The notes under the pieces: model-generated
The model's database searches: none
Seen by the model: the letters and a program-made list of their open reading frames with translations, nothing else
Told to the model about the DNA's origin: nothing
NCBI RefSeq assembly: GCF_003576645.1
Contig: NC_044919.1
Coordinates: 29,781,069-29,845,068, forward strand
Reading direction: 5' to 3'
DNA length: 64,000 nucleotides
DNA from: Ipomoea triloba
Taxonomy: Eukaryota > Streptophyta > Magnoliopsida > Solanales > Convolvulaceae
Program-made: the position numbers and the translations under genes
In this document: piece after piece, positions 49,236-64,000 of the stretch
Numbering within the stretch: the first letter of the stretch is position 1
How the letters are laid out: each line of letters begins with the position of its first letter

Positions 49236-51647
49236 ATAAGTAAGGTGGGACAATATCTGGGCGACTTATGCCCTCTGTGCATGCATTTCGTAGCAAACGA
49301 TGTAAGCACTCTCACGCGCATCACGCTACGCGGATGAAATCAACCAATCCTCACCTCCTGTTTAATCACGCATAGGGGTTAGCGAACAGAGCTTTTCGTA
49401 AATTACTCGTGTTTATATTCGTATTCGTGTTCAGTAAACATCCGATGTTCGTTTATTAAGGTAAACGGACATAAATGAACAAATTTTAGAGTTCGATTCA
49501 TAAACGAACTGAGTCTGAATAGTTGTAGTCTCATTTGTTAAGAGCTCATGAATAAGCTCGTTTATTAATGTTCATGAACAAGTTCGTTTAGTGTTTGTTA
49601 CTTGTGTAGTTGTGTTGTTTGTTTGATTATCGTCACGTATATTATTTTTTATTTATGAACGAATTGTGATCATGAATATGTACAGATTTAACGTGCAGAC
49701 CGACAAGGTTTAATGACGCGCGTGTTGCAAAAGTGGTGGCGGGTGGGATTGGGTGCGGGGACAAGGGATATTAGATACAGCTAGGGTGTTGATTAGAAGA
49801 CCGGCAGTTGCGGGTCTATTGAAGTGGAGCTGGGGAACAAGGGAGGGACAAGAAGAGCCGCCCGAATTGATACGGTGGTCCGGGAATGGACGGACCAGAT
49901 TGTTGCTGACCGGGCCTTACCGACGGAATCGAGGAGCGTTGGATCACGGCAGTTGGAGGAACAGCCCAATGTGACGTGGGTCCAACGTTGTCGGTTGATG
50001 AGTTCAAGCATGGGCATCTAATGTCGCGATAATTAGTGTCATCAACAGTTAACTGACTGATTGCCTCTTTTGCTTTTATATATTTTATAGTTATTTATTG
50101 GGTTGGAAGTGTAATATATTACTCACAATATTCCATATGGTTTCGATTTGTACAATATATAATTACACCTGATACATTTGATTATATTGGATCAATATTG
50201 TAAAAACGAATTGTTAATATTACTCATAATGTAAGTTAATACAAGGAACAATTAACAAAAATATATAGTTGTATAAGGTAATAAAATGGTTAGAATGGAA
50301 CTTGTAGATGCAAAATAAAGTACGTTAGTCATGTAATATATTTCAGTTAAAATGTAATGTTTTTAATAAGTGTATAAAATATATTACTATTCAATTAAAA
50401 TATTTTATGTTATACTTGAGAGGATCGTTTGAATATTACAACAATACACCATGTTATATATATAAGGTCTTAATTGCTTGAGCACTTATCTTTTGGCTGG
50501 TAAATAACTTCCCGTATTGCAGTCATAATAATGTTTTGATAATGAATCTTTTGAATCTTAAAATTAACTCTACAAAAGCTTATATTAACTTATCACTTAT
50601 GTTACTTAACCCGCCAACCTAATATAATCCAAACATCATACAAGTTTGTAAGCAGTACAAATATACATTTTAAAAATTTTCATGATAATAATGATATAAC
50701 TATATGGGATAATTAGTGAGCATGGCCGGGTGAAGACTGAAGAGTCACTTAGTGATATATATGCCTCTTAGCTGTTCTCCTTCAATTCATATATAACATC
50801 AATCAACTTCTGGTTCATAAAGTTTCAACGTATACATAATGCACATTCTCATCATATAATTAAGAATGAAGGAGCCAGCCACAGCTAGCTTAGCCAATGT
50901 ATATCCATGCATGCATCATCTTGTGGTTTAGGAAGCATGGATATTAATATTCCACGTACGAATGTATCAAGATTGAGAAAGCCCTTTAACCTAAACCACA
51001 CCCTTACAATGGGGTCGGTGTGTTAAGATAACTCTTAACACCTGTGGGTCATCCAAAACAAATACATGCATTATTTGTCAATCTTGACACCAACCATTAC
51101 AACGGTTCACTATTTCCTATCAGTTAAAAATGTTAATAGCTGATGTGATAAATATTATGAAACGGGTGTATAGAGAGGGAATAATATTGGAGCATGAAGA
51201 TAAGATATATGATGTGGGGAGAGCTAGCACAAAAGGCCAAGCTAGATAGGAAAGGAAATGAAGCATATTGTATGGGAATGAAGATAGAGATGGGGGATGG
51301 ATGGGTACGGTGCACATGTGCGATGTGATAAATGATATGAAAATGAGATGCCACACGTGGATGGGATGGAATTGGGAATGAAGTTTCATTTCATCATTTC
51401 TGGCCCCGGCCTGCAAGCCTTCTAGTCCGGCCGGTTGGCCATTCCCATCACTATACACCAAGCATGCCCTCATGCTCCCATTTCTTCAATTCTATGCCCC
51501 CATCATTAAATTAGCTGGCAATGGCCGCATACGTACTTACGCATGCATGCATCGTACGTCTAAACAATGATGACCACATATACATCATGCATACAAGCTG
51601 AAGAATGGAGTGGCATGGACTACTGCTTTCAAGATGCATGCATGTAT
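49236..51647. other. Intergenic upstream of the Aux/IAA gene; no gene seen
   Basis: 49372-49690 holds repeated gttcgttta / taaacgaac motifs in both orientations like a worn hAT-type MITE (aagctcgtttattaatgttcatgaacaag), but its ends are unclear. 49690-50030 is a GC-richer island with open frames on both strands and no recognisable product. The rest is AT-rich. Confidence 0.4.
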
Positions 51648-51856
51648 TGGGTTTATCGAGGCAAACCCCACTCCTCTTCCGAGTATGTGAGTAAACCCTC
51701 GCCCTGTGATCCTAGCCGGCAAAGGACCACAAGGAGGTTAACCAGCCTAGGTTGCCCATAGCTGACCGGCTCAAACCCGGGTGGCAGACGGTTTCGAACT
51801 CAGGACCTCACGGCCGCGAGCGTCTTGGTCTTGCCACTCAGGCTGCCCTTACGGGC
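51648..51856 (-). mobile_element. tRNA-derived SINE (family 2), minus strand, 16-bp target duplication
   Basis: Read on minus: ctgcccgtaagggcagcctg, agtggcaagac (box A), then cctgagttcgaaaccgtctg (box B GTTCGAAACC, matching the pol III GGTTCGANNCC core), then a GC-rich body. Perfect 16-bp target duplication agatgcatgcatgtat at 51632-51647 and 51857-51872. No poly(A) end. It is clearly a different family from the poly(A)-ended SINE near 32.6 and 40.2 kb. Confidence 0.88.
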
Positions 51857-51872
51857 AGATGCATGCATGTAT

Positions 51873-52389
51873 GGATGGATGGATGGATGCCATGAAACGG
51901 TGCACATACTATACAGGGAATACATAGGGGGCCGGTAATTGACTCAAGGGTGGCATAAGGCCAACAAGTTCACATGGACACTAATTATGATGAATCTCTA
52001 TACACGTGCTCTCCCTAGTACTATTGTCCACTAATAACTCCATCGTCCCACCATATTCATATCACATACCATTGACTCATTCAGTCTTCCTGCAATTCCA
52101 TATTCTATTCAGTCCTGAAAACCCTAATTTCCTAAGTACCACTGCACTTCACAACCTTGTATAAAATTGTAAAGTCATATATATAGAATTATTGGATCAG
52201 AATATATATAATTTTCAAATAATTTCTTCTAAAAATAATATTGTATTAAGAAAGTTTAGAAGGAAAATGTAATAAAATTCCAAATATCTTCCTACACTTA
52301 AATAATATGTATTTATAGTTTAATAATAAATAAACATCATTTACTGGGGGACAAGTAGAAAGTTCAGGCATTGGCCAAGATTATTTGCT
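51873..52389. other. Intergenic, 3' side of the FBL17-like gene
   Basis: A ggatggatggatgg run, then AT-rich sequence probably including the 3' UTR of the downstream minus-strand gene. No gene seen. Confidence 0.4.
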
Positions 52390-55300
52390 TCAGAAGATAA
52401 CACTAACTGCAGAACTGAGACTTGAAAGCTTTCTTTTTTTCTTCTGATCATCATATGGCTGCAGAATGGCAATTAACATATTATTTTCTAGTAGAGAATA
52501 AGAAATATTGTGGAGACAATTGAAAGCAAAGATCACTTTCATGGGGTTTATAGAGGCAAATAATTGGAGCAAGAATCACTTTCAAGGGGTTTACACAATA
52601 ATGTATATTATGGTGAGTTGTATATTACCTGTGGGTTGAACAAACCAGGAACCATCTGTATCCTTTTGGAGCCATCAGGGAGGCGCTTGCAAGGAAACTG
52701 AGTCTCTACAGCTGCAAATTCACTGCTATTTACCTGCAAAAGCATCATGATTGCTTCAGTAAAACTCTTCTATATAACCTAGCTTGTTCACTTCCCTTAA
52801 AGAAAAAGTAGTGGAGTTCGGTTTCTCAAGGACAGAACTTTAATTTTCTCTAAAACTTCCTTCACTGCTATTTTAGGCTTCAAGTCACAGCATTAAACAA
52901 CACATCACAGTCGCTCAATGAATCTCTGGTGATTGGGATGAGGACGTTTTATAGGTATATAGAAGTGTTTACAGACTTGTTCAGAAACTTCAGTTAAGTT
53001 GACATCGTAAACTATAAAATATTTTACATCTCTATTCTCTACTTTATTAAGCATCTGTGTGCTAATCTATTGGAAGACACAAAAGATACCAAAAGGAGAA
53101 TCAACTATCTATTTTGTTTGTACAAGTAATAGAAGCTAAGTAACCAGCTATTAAGACTCAAACAATGAAAAAACATAATGTCCAGCAGCGGAGGATGAAG
53201 CAGATGTGTTCTTAAAGTATTTCTTACAACCCAATAGGGTAGCTGGGTGGAAAGTTTTTTTTTTTTTTTGATTAAGCATCTTGTACATTACTGGCAGAAA
53301 TGGATCCAAATGAGAAAAGAAAGTCAGTGCCATTGTGATTATGTTAATGACACATGTTTGTATCAATAATGGAAGTAGCCAGCTCTTAGGAGAGCACAAT
53401 GTAAAAACTAAAAAGCATTATTTCCAGAAGAGAGGATAGCTAGCACAACTGAGAAATACCTGGGTCTGAATGCCCTCAACCAAAACACCATGGCAACCTA
53501 ACGCATGAACATTTTCCAAATTGGGGCACTGAAGTAACAATCTCTCTGCAGTGTCAAGGACACATTGTTAAACTTTAAATGCAACAAATATTTCATTTTC
53601 GAACAATTCATTAGGTAAATGTAGACGCACAGACTCAAGATTCAAAACTCAAATGCTACCTGGTTGCAAATTTCTACAAGAATTTAGGTTAAGATCAACA
53701 AGCTCCGGGCAATTTAAGTATAATGCCTGCATTGAATTTAACATAATCAAGGCAAAAAATGAGTCAAATTTTAGATCAGTTGAATACCTCAATACCTATA
53801 ATTCAAGTATTCAACTACTGAATATAAAAGCTCACATCTAAGCCAGAGCAGCCCCATAAGCTTAATTTCTTCAACCGGCTGTGTTTAATGATCAGCTTTT
53901 GATATGCACGGTGTAACTCGCTGTTGGGTATTTTTTGAATGTCAGAGTCACCATTCTCCTCTGGGCTGTCTAAATTTGGATCACATATGGTCATTCCACA
54001 GTCCATAATCTCTAGTTGAGGCAATTGAGCTGTAGCAAATTGAATACCACCTAAAGAACAAGCATGTCATAGTTATCATATGAAGTGCAGATAAATAGGT
54101 CCCAGGAAGACTTAGTGAAGGGCATTTTAAGCATTACTTGATGTAATATTAGGACAAAGGGCAAGGAGAAGTTTGGACATTGTCTCAGGAAAAACATTGC
54201 ATATCATTCCAATGCCACTGTCACTTATACTAGACCTGAAATAAAAAGGAAAAAACATCAATCAAAACAGACAGTCATGCAAACTAAATACAATAATATG
54301 TTCATAGAACTTGGAATTCCCCCAGAAGCATGATTGAATTCAGACTAAACTGCTTCTGTTACCAATCAACCAGCTGCAGCATACTTAAATTTATTATTTT
54401 GCTTCTCTGTTCAGGTTTTTTCTTACAAGTCAAGCAATGATCAGGATACTGTCCCTTCATAAAGGAAAATAAATTGAAAAAAAAAAATGCATGTCAGGAC
54501 TTAGAATGAAAACCCACCCACTCAGATCAAGTAACTCAAGCCTTGGGTAGCTTGAAGCAATAGCTGCAACAGATGCATCAGTTATTTCAGACCCAAGAAC
54601 AAGGGAAAGCATTCTCAACCCCCTGCAGATCAAAGCAGTCACATTGATTTCATTCACCTTCTTGTCAAGGAGGGAAAGGGAAGCATTATTCCAAGAGTTT
54701 CTGCAATTCCAGGAACTTAACAACCAAAGCCACACATTCAAACCTCAAATTTGCTGCTGCAAGAGCAAGCACAACAGCATGTGAAAGCCGAGCAGAAGCA
54801 ATGTGAATGTTTTGTAGTCTTGGGCAGCTTCTTCCAAAACCATCGACCATGGTGGCAATATCAGTGTTGTCATTATCTTGACGAGAAAACTCCAATGAAA
54901 TTTCCTTCAAACTGGGACAGTTGAATACCTATGTAAATATGGCATATCACAACAGAGGTTAGTGATGTGAGAAGCACGCTGCAATGGAACAATGGGGATG
55001 AACTAGTGCATACCATCTTAGAGAGACAACGAAGATCTGAAAGCCAAATAGTAGATAGCTTGCTTGAACAAAGAATGAAACCTCCAAGGTTAGAGCATCC
55101 TTCCATCTTGAGATTGGTAAGGCATTTTCTATCAGCAAGAAAATGGCTCAATTCATCCCTGCATAAGTAAATAAATAAACAAACAAATAAATAAAATATG
55201 TATATGGGCAAGCACGTGAGCAAGGTTCATTGCCAGAAGTTCAAAATATCACCCACCAAAAAATTTTATATTTAAAAATATCATTTGAAGTAATGAGAAT

Positions 55301-55574
55301 AGGGATTTCTGTAATGGTAACATGGAAATTAACATTAAATGAGCAAAAGTCTAATGACATGATAAAATGCGTTCATAAAGAAATGGTTTAAAATACAGAG
55401 CAAAATGTGGCATTCTTATTGTAAATTGCACAATTAGTGCTCAAATGTATATCCACTATGCTGGTTAGCGAATGGGGCAAAGATCACAAGACAAGATCCA
55501 TGGTTATCAAGGCGGACTTTCTAGGCGAGATGCCACCGACCGCCTAGTCGACTAGGCAACCACCTAGGCGATGA

Positions 55575-55616
<42 letters not shown>

Positions 55617-55684
55617 AAAATATCTTGTCTTGGGCAGCCTTTTTGCAGCCCTATTTACTCTAAGTTGCCTTGAGGAGATGTATG

Positions 55685-55745
<61 letters not shown>

Positions 55746-57496
55746 ATATTGAAAATATCTCGTCTTGGGCAGCCCGATTTACTCTAAGTTGCCTTAAGGA
55801 GAGTAATAGTTTTTCCTAGAGTAGTGAGAAGTCTAGTATTTATTGTGCATCTTTCCAATGTTCTTTAGGCCTATATATATGGTATATAATCTGGAGTGTT
55901 CTAAGTAATGAATAAGATAAACCCCTCTTCTCTACTTTGAAATCAAGAAGAGTGAAATTAGAAAGAAAAAGAAAAAAGAAAGGCCAATTGGGCAAGAAGG
56001 AAGAAAGAAGGCCCGTTGGCGGTGGAAGGGTGCGGCGTGACAGCCTAAGCTCTCTGGGCAAGGCGACATCATTAGGCGTCAGGTCTCCACCGACCAGACA
56101 CCTAGGCAACAACTTGATAACCATGACAAGATCAATCAACCAAAACGATCTAAGCAAAGAAAACTTCATTTAGCAGAATGGTACATCATAGTTGCACTTT
56201 AAGCAAGGATAAAGAATGCCAAACAACCAAATCACTATCTTTTCGTGAAAGAGAATTGAAGTTCAAAGATATAAGCCCTCTCTCATTTTAGACAATAACA
56301 AACATGATAAGTGCACAAAAAATAGAGTATGGCTTATGGCAACATGGTAATAGCATTTTTTTTGGATGACGATGAAAACCATAAGCCACTACTTGAGTGA
56401 ATGCACTAGGTAATAGCATTTCTTGACACATAAACAAGCTTTGGCATGTTGCATTTAAAGAGACAGATAACAGAACACTCACCAATTGACCTACATATGC
56501 TCAAATCAACTAAGGACATTATAATCGGGACGGAAAGCATACCCAGTGATACTATTTACTGAGGTGTGGGATGTAAATATCTCCAGGGACTCCAGGTTAG
56601 GGCATGAAAATGCAATGCAGGCCAGCATTGTAGCATCAATATCACTGTGACACCAAAACCAGAAATATATAACAGATCAGCTTCCAAGGATAAAGTTCCG
56701 TTACATCATTATACGATCAGCATACAGAATCAATCCTTCAGATCATGTTTGTACTGGAGATTTTGATTCTAATTAAGATTGCAATGCGTAAACGAGTTTC
56801 GCTTGGTATATATCATTGCATATTTGCATTTTAATTGAGCTTATGTCTTCCATCAAATCAAGCAATTGAGTAGATAAACAGCCGGGATCCACCTAACCTT
56901 TCCATTCTAAGGGAAAGTGTAACGAGTCCAGGGCATTTCTGCAACAACGATCTGACGTGTCCAACCTGGGCCTTGGCGGGAACCTTAAGCCTGAGCTCCT
57001 CCGCCGCTCTCCACAGCAGCCTAGCAGTATCCCTCCATCCCTTACACACGCCCGCCGCCGACAACAACGCCGGCGGCGGCAGCCTCTTGAGCACCTCCCA
57101 AAGACAAGCACACGGCAGTTTCCCTGACCCGCCTAGATCGGGAAATCCATCGTCCCCTTCGTCTTCCGATCCGGCCAAGTCACCTAGGTCAAAATCGTCG
57201 AACGACAGAGCTCGAGGGAGGCGGGAGCAAGGCTGGCGCGTCTGAGGATACACGACAGCGGGGAGAGGGGAAGGTGAAGCTGACGACGAGCAGTCACCGA
57301 TGGCCGGAGAGTTGGAAACGGAGACGGAGACGGAGAGGGAGGAATCCTTGTCCTTGGAGAAGTGACAAACGTGGCCCTTCTTGGGAGCACCGCACCGGCC
57401 ACAGTTATAGCTCCCACGCTTCTTGCCGCCGCGCTTGGGCGCCAAGACGTCGGAGATCGGCGTAGCTGGATGAGGAAGATGGCCTTGCATTTGCAT
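52390..57496 (-). CDS. FBL17: F-box/LRR-repeat protein 17 (FBL17)
   Basis: Substrate receptor of an SCF ubiquitin ligase. In Arabidopsis FBL17 removes KRP cyclin-dependent kinase inhibitors and is needed for male germ-cell division and DNA replication. Eleven exons: 56898-57496, 56543-56644, 55014-55158, 54744-54928, 54518-54622, 54138-54235, 53836-54050, 53660-53726, 53460-53545, 52629-52733 and 52390-52458. They join to 591 residues, close to the family's size. N-terminus [10 protein letters not shown], then a CxxC...C-type stretch [21 protein letters not shown]-box about residues 125-170 ([36 protein letters not shown]). LRRs follow ([66 protein letters not shown]). It ends [20 protein letters not shown] and a basic tail [16 protein letters not shown]. 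The last exon is chosen by its ctgcag acceptor; reading through exon 10 would give a short alternative end (VIYNSP). Intron 2 holds a 627-bp transposon. Intact. Confidence 0.93.
55499..56125. mobile_element. hAT-like non-autonomous element in FBL17 intron 2
   Basis: Perfect 8-bp target duplication acaagatc (55491-55498, 56126-56133) and inverted ends catggttatcaaggcgg and ...aacttgataaccatg. Inside: cctaggcg-type repeats near both ends and two AT microsatellites (55574-55614, 55690-55733). A duplicated unit (gaaaatatcttgtcttgggc ... ctctaagttgcctt) lies at about 55615-55680 and 55750-55800. No coding sequence. The 8-bp duplication points to the hAT superfamily. Confidence 0.88.
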
Positions 57497-57921
57497 TTGG
57501 CTTTTTTCTTCTCAGAAATCTCTCCGCCAAAATGCCTAACCGATACAGAAAGAGCATCAAATTATTGAGGAAGCGGCGGGATATTTGGTGGTTTTGGCGC
57601 CGATGTTTTTTAAATTATTTTTATTAATCCGAGACCAAGAGGAGCGTTATATAGGGGACAGCACTACAGTCGTAGTAGGCGCGATGCGGTTCTGTTGACT
57701 GTCTACTGTACCGTTGGGTTGGATTTTAGTTTTTGCTGCCATATATTATGCCAAGAATTTGGAGGAAAATTAATTTCTATTTTTCATTTTGGTTAAAGAA
57801 TTAACTTTTGGTAAATCATTCGTGGTGGAATATGAGAATATCCATAAATTTGGTAAAATATCTTCAGCATGTTATGTTATTATAGTATCTCCATTAGGCA
57901 TAAGTTTTGAGAAGTTTTTAC

Positions 57922-58571
57922 GGCTATGTTTGGCAAATCTAACTGAAATGGTAGCTGAAAGTTGAAAAGTAGCTGAAAACTGAAAAGTTATAAGCTCGAA
58001 GCTGAAATCTGAAAAGCTGTTAAACTAACTGTTATGCTTAAAAGTGTTTAGTAAAATTAGCTTTTTGATAAGTTGATAAATGTAAAAAGACTAAAAAGGA
58101 CATCTACATAAAAGTTAAATAATTTTAAATTTAAATAGGTTTGTTTACATATTAAAATATAAAATAATGAAATCAATATAATTGTAAAATATAAATAAGA
58201 ACATATATTTAAAAATATATAAAGTAAAACAAAATGTTTATAATTCATAAAATTAGTTCATACAAAAATTATTGTTTAAACACAAATATCAAATTAAAAT
58301 TACAACGAAACATATTGAAGAAAAAATGCCAAAAGAGTTTTAATTGGGAGGAATAAATGATGTCATTTATTTAAAATAATAAGGATAAAGATGGAAAAAA
58401 GTTAAGAAGTTAGTAGCTTATTTTTGAAAAGTTACCTGAAGTAGCGTTTCAAAATAAGCTCTTATTTTAAGCTACTAGTTTATTTTGAGAGCATTACCAA
58501 ACAAAGCTTATAGCTTATTAGTAGCTTAAAATAAGCTATAAGCTCCTAAATAAGCTATGTCAAACACAGCC
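57922..58571. mobile_element. MITE with ggctatgtttgg / caaacacagcc ends
   Basis: Inverted ends ggctatgtttggcaaatc and ctatgtcaaacacagcc. TAC lies on both sides (57919-57921, 58572-58574), a possible 3-bp duplication. Many agct/ataagct motifs (aaaataagctataagctcc) near both ends. No coding capacity. Confidence 0.75.
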
Positions 58572-58788
58572 TACGTGTATAATTAGAAAAAAGAACTTGG
58601 AATTTATAAATAATAATAATAATAATAATAACAAAAAACAAATCTGAAAAACACACACACAAAAAAATCAGATTAACACAAGGCACTGCACTTCACTCGA
58701 TCAGGACTGGAGTTTTTTTTTATTATTAGTGAGTCATATAATTCTGATAAAAATTAAGACTTTGCAGAAAGACTCTTCACACCGCAAA

Positions 58789-58818
58789 TTATATCGTGGA
58801 CCGTGGTCCACGATATAA
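58789..58818. repeat. 30-base palindrome
   Basis: Arms ttatatcgtggacc and ggtccacgatataa are exact inverse complements around a central gt. It is outside any gene and outside the recognised elements. Confidence 0.9.
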
Positions 58819-60054
58819 GAACTGCTCTTCACACTCTCTTCTCCACGTATGTCTAAAAATTTGCCAAAACTTTTCAAAATCCACTATTGTGGATTCTCTA
58901 CCTCTGATTTTTTTAAAGTTTTGAAGATTATAAAAATTTAGGTTAAACGATTTTCACAATATCAACATTAAAATTAAGAGAATGTTGTCACAAGCAGACT
59001 TCCTTTCGGGGAATTTATGCTTTCTTAAAAGTATTTATTCGATGCTCCTGTCAAATTTCAACTTTTATTCAACTTTATCATTAAAGCATTGCAAAAAGGT
59101 GTGAATGAAGTTCGAGTGTTCGACAACCTAGAGATCAAAGGCTCAAAATAAAAATAGAAACCCTATTAAGTTAAATTAATCGAAGCCAACCACGCAAATA
59201 GCAGTCTGTAAAAAATGCACATTTTATTGAAGTCTACACAAACTTAACATTCCACATGGATGGGCTCTCTTATTTCCTCTAATAGGCAAATCTTGTGTGC
59301 GTAAATCCTTCTGATTTGTAGGTTCCATGCCTGCTGGCTGTTGTAGACGAAATGTTATATAATCCATGTCCTTCCCCTGGTTAATCTGTTCATGCAGGCT
59401 TCAATCTCCAAATTGCACATGCCAAAAATCAAATCAAGCTAGCACAAAAACTGAAAAAATACCGAGGAGAAAACCAAGCAAAGCAACCATTTTCCCTTGG
59501 TTTCCGTATTGAAGCACGATGTAGAGAGGGAGTTACCAACTGCTCTCACCCAATTTCATCTGGGCATTGCTTATGCATCAGATTGATCTTCATTGCACAA
59601 TGTCAAACTCCAGCAGCGGATTTAGTATCAGACTCAGCTGTTCCCTGGAGTAATATATGTGGTTAAACAAACTAAATAAAAAGATCACAGCCTACAAATT
59701 ATAGAGTATAAGAGTGTGTAATGTGTATGATTCTATAGCTCGGCAATTAAGACCTAAAGTACATTCACAGATACTAAAGCATAATCTTGCATAGAGATGC
59801 ACATCCTTATAAATCTAGGTTTATAATCTTTTGACGGTAAGAATTCAATAGTTGATGTTCATTGGGTAAAACTACAGAATTGTTGGATATGTAGTAATAT
59901 GCAATATGCATGTAGGAGGAAAGTAAAGCAAGGAAATAAGGTGAATAAAAGCGCATTTATCAAGAAAGAAGACAGAGACACAGTTAGACTTCTTGAATTC
60001 ATGTTCTTGTACACAAGAAAGGTCAATCCATCATGAAACAACAATCCAGTTTAA

Positions 60055-63877
<3,823 letters not shown>

Positions 63878-64000
63878 TCTACGTTGGAGGAGCAGCCGAG
63901 TTGTACGACCGGGTATGTAGCAAAAGCGATATGAACTACTACAAATCGCCCTTGTACGCATCATTCTCTCTGTCATTCCACGCAAAGTATGCACTATATC
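63878..64000 (-). promoter_or_regulatory. 5' leader/promoter side of glutathione reductase
   Basis: The frame of the reductase stays open upstream to at least 63994, with in-frame ATGs at 63976 and 63994. This may be 5' UTR or an extended transit peptide. The promoter proper is beyond the window. Confidence 0.4.

Larger units (their letters stand above)
57497..60054. other. Intergenic; MITE and palindrome
   Basis: FBL17 promoter side, a MITE (57922-58571), a 30-base palindrome (58789-58818) and, from about 59200, the probable 3' UTR of glutathione reductase. No gene seen. Confidence 0.45.

Noticed and set aside
49753..50021. GC-richer island with four overlapping frames on both strands
   Set aside because: No frame shows a motif or a plausible gene structure; open frames on both strands reflect base composition.
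51120..51473. Minus-strand frame of 117 codons
   Set aside because: Hydrophobic low-complexity translation without start context, splice sites or family likeness.
57184..57465. Several frames opposite FBL17 exon 1, rich in Arg or Ser/Pro
   Set aside because: Shadows of a GC-rich exon; the FBL17 frame explains the region.

Overview
This 64-kb window is nuclear DNA from a flowering plant, almost certainly a eudicot. The signs are intron-rich genes with GT/AG junctions, plant-specific proteins (Aux/IAA, UNE12-type bHLH, plastid pyruvate kinase and glutathione reductase, DYW-type PPR), two miR167 precursors, and AT-rich intergenic DNA full of MITEs, Mutator-like, hAT-like and PIF/Harbinger elements and SINEs. 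The start of the plastid glutathione reductase recalls Solanales proteins, but placement below eudicot is a guess. No bacterial, viral or CRISPR locus is seen.

Layout. 1-4142 (+): the last five exons of a SPIRRIG-type BEACH/WD40 gene. 4955-5846 (+): a broken PPR-DYW gene. 5847-27334: a gene-poor 21-kb block. It holds layered repeats (7.9-11.0 kb, including a Mutator-like element carrying a START/polyketide-cyclase-like gene fragment), a deleted PIF/Harbinger element (13.8-16.2 kb), a Mutator-like element nested in a MITE (21.1-23.4 kb), and two MIR167 hairpins on the same strand (18.0 and 26.25 kb). 27335-28975 (-): histone H2A.Z. 29.6-32.1 kb: a dense MITE cluster, followed by SINEs. 33272-36229 (+): plastid pyruvate kinase alpha subunit. 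36662-37744 (+): ELC/VPS23-like ESCRT-I protein. 41597-44351 (+): UNE12-like bHLH factor. 46149-47320 (-): an unrecognised three-exon gene for a 100-residue protein. 48346-49043 (-): Aux/IAA repressor. 52390-57496 (-): FBL17-type F-box/LRR protein with 11 exons. 60055-63877 (-): plastid glutathione reductase with 9 exons.

The genes do not form an operon-like unit. They are independent housekeeping, chromatin, membrane-trafficking, auxin and redox genes. miR167 (which represses ARF6/8-type factors) and the Aux/IAA (which binds ARFs) belong to the same auxin response, but their proximity may be chance. Exon boundaries were read by eye from splice signals, reading phase and family similarity. 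All phases close for SPIRRIG, H2A.Z, pyruvate kinase, bHLH, Aux/IAA, FBL17 and glutathione reductase. The most notable structures are the MIR167 pair, the gene-fragment-carrying Mutator-like element with a readable empty-site relative next to it, and the deleted Harbinger element that joins its two genes.
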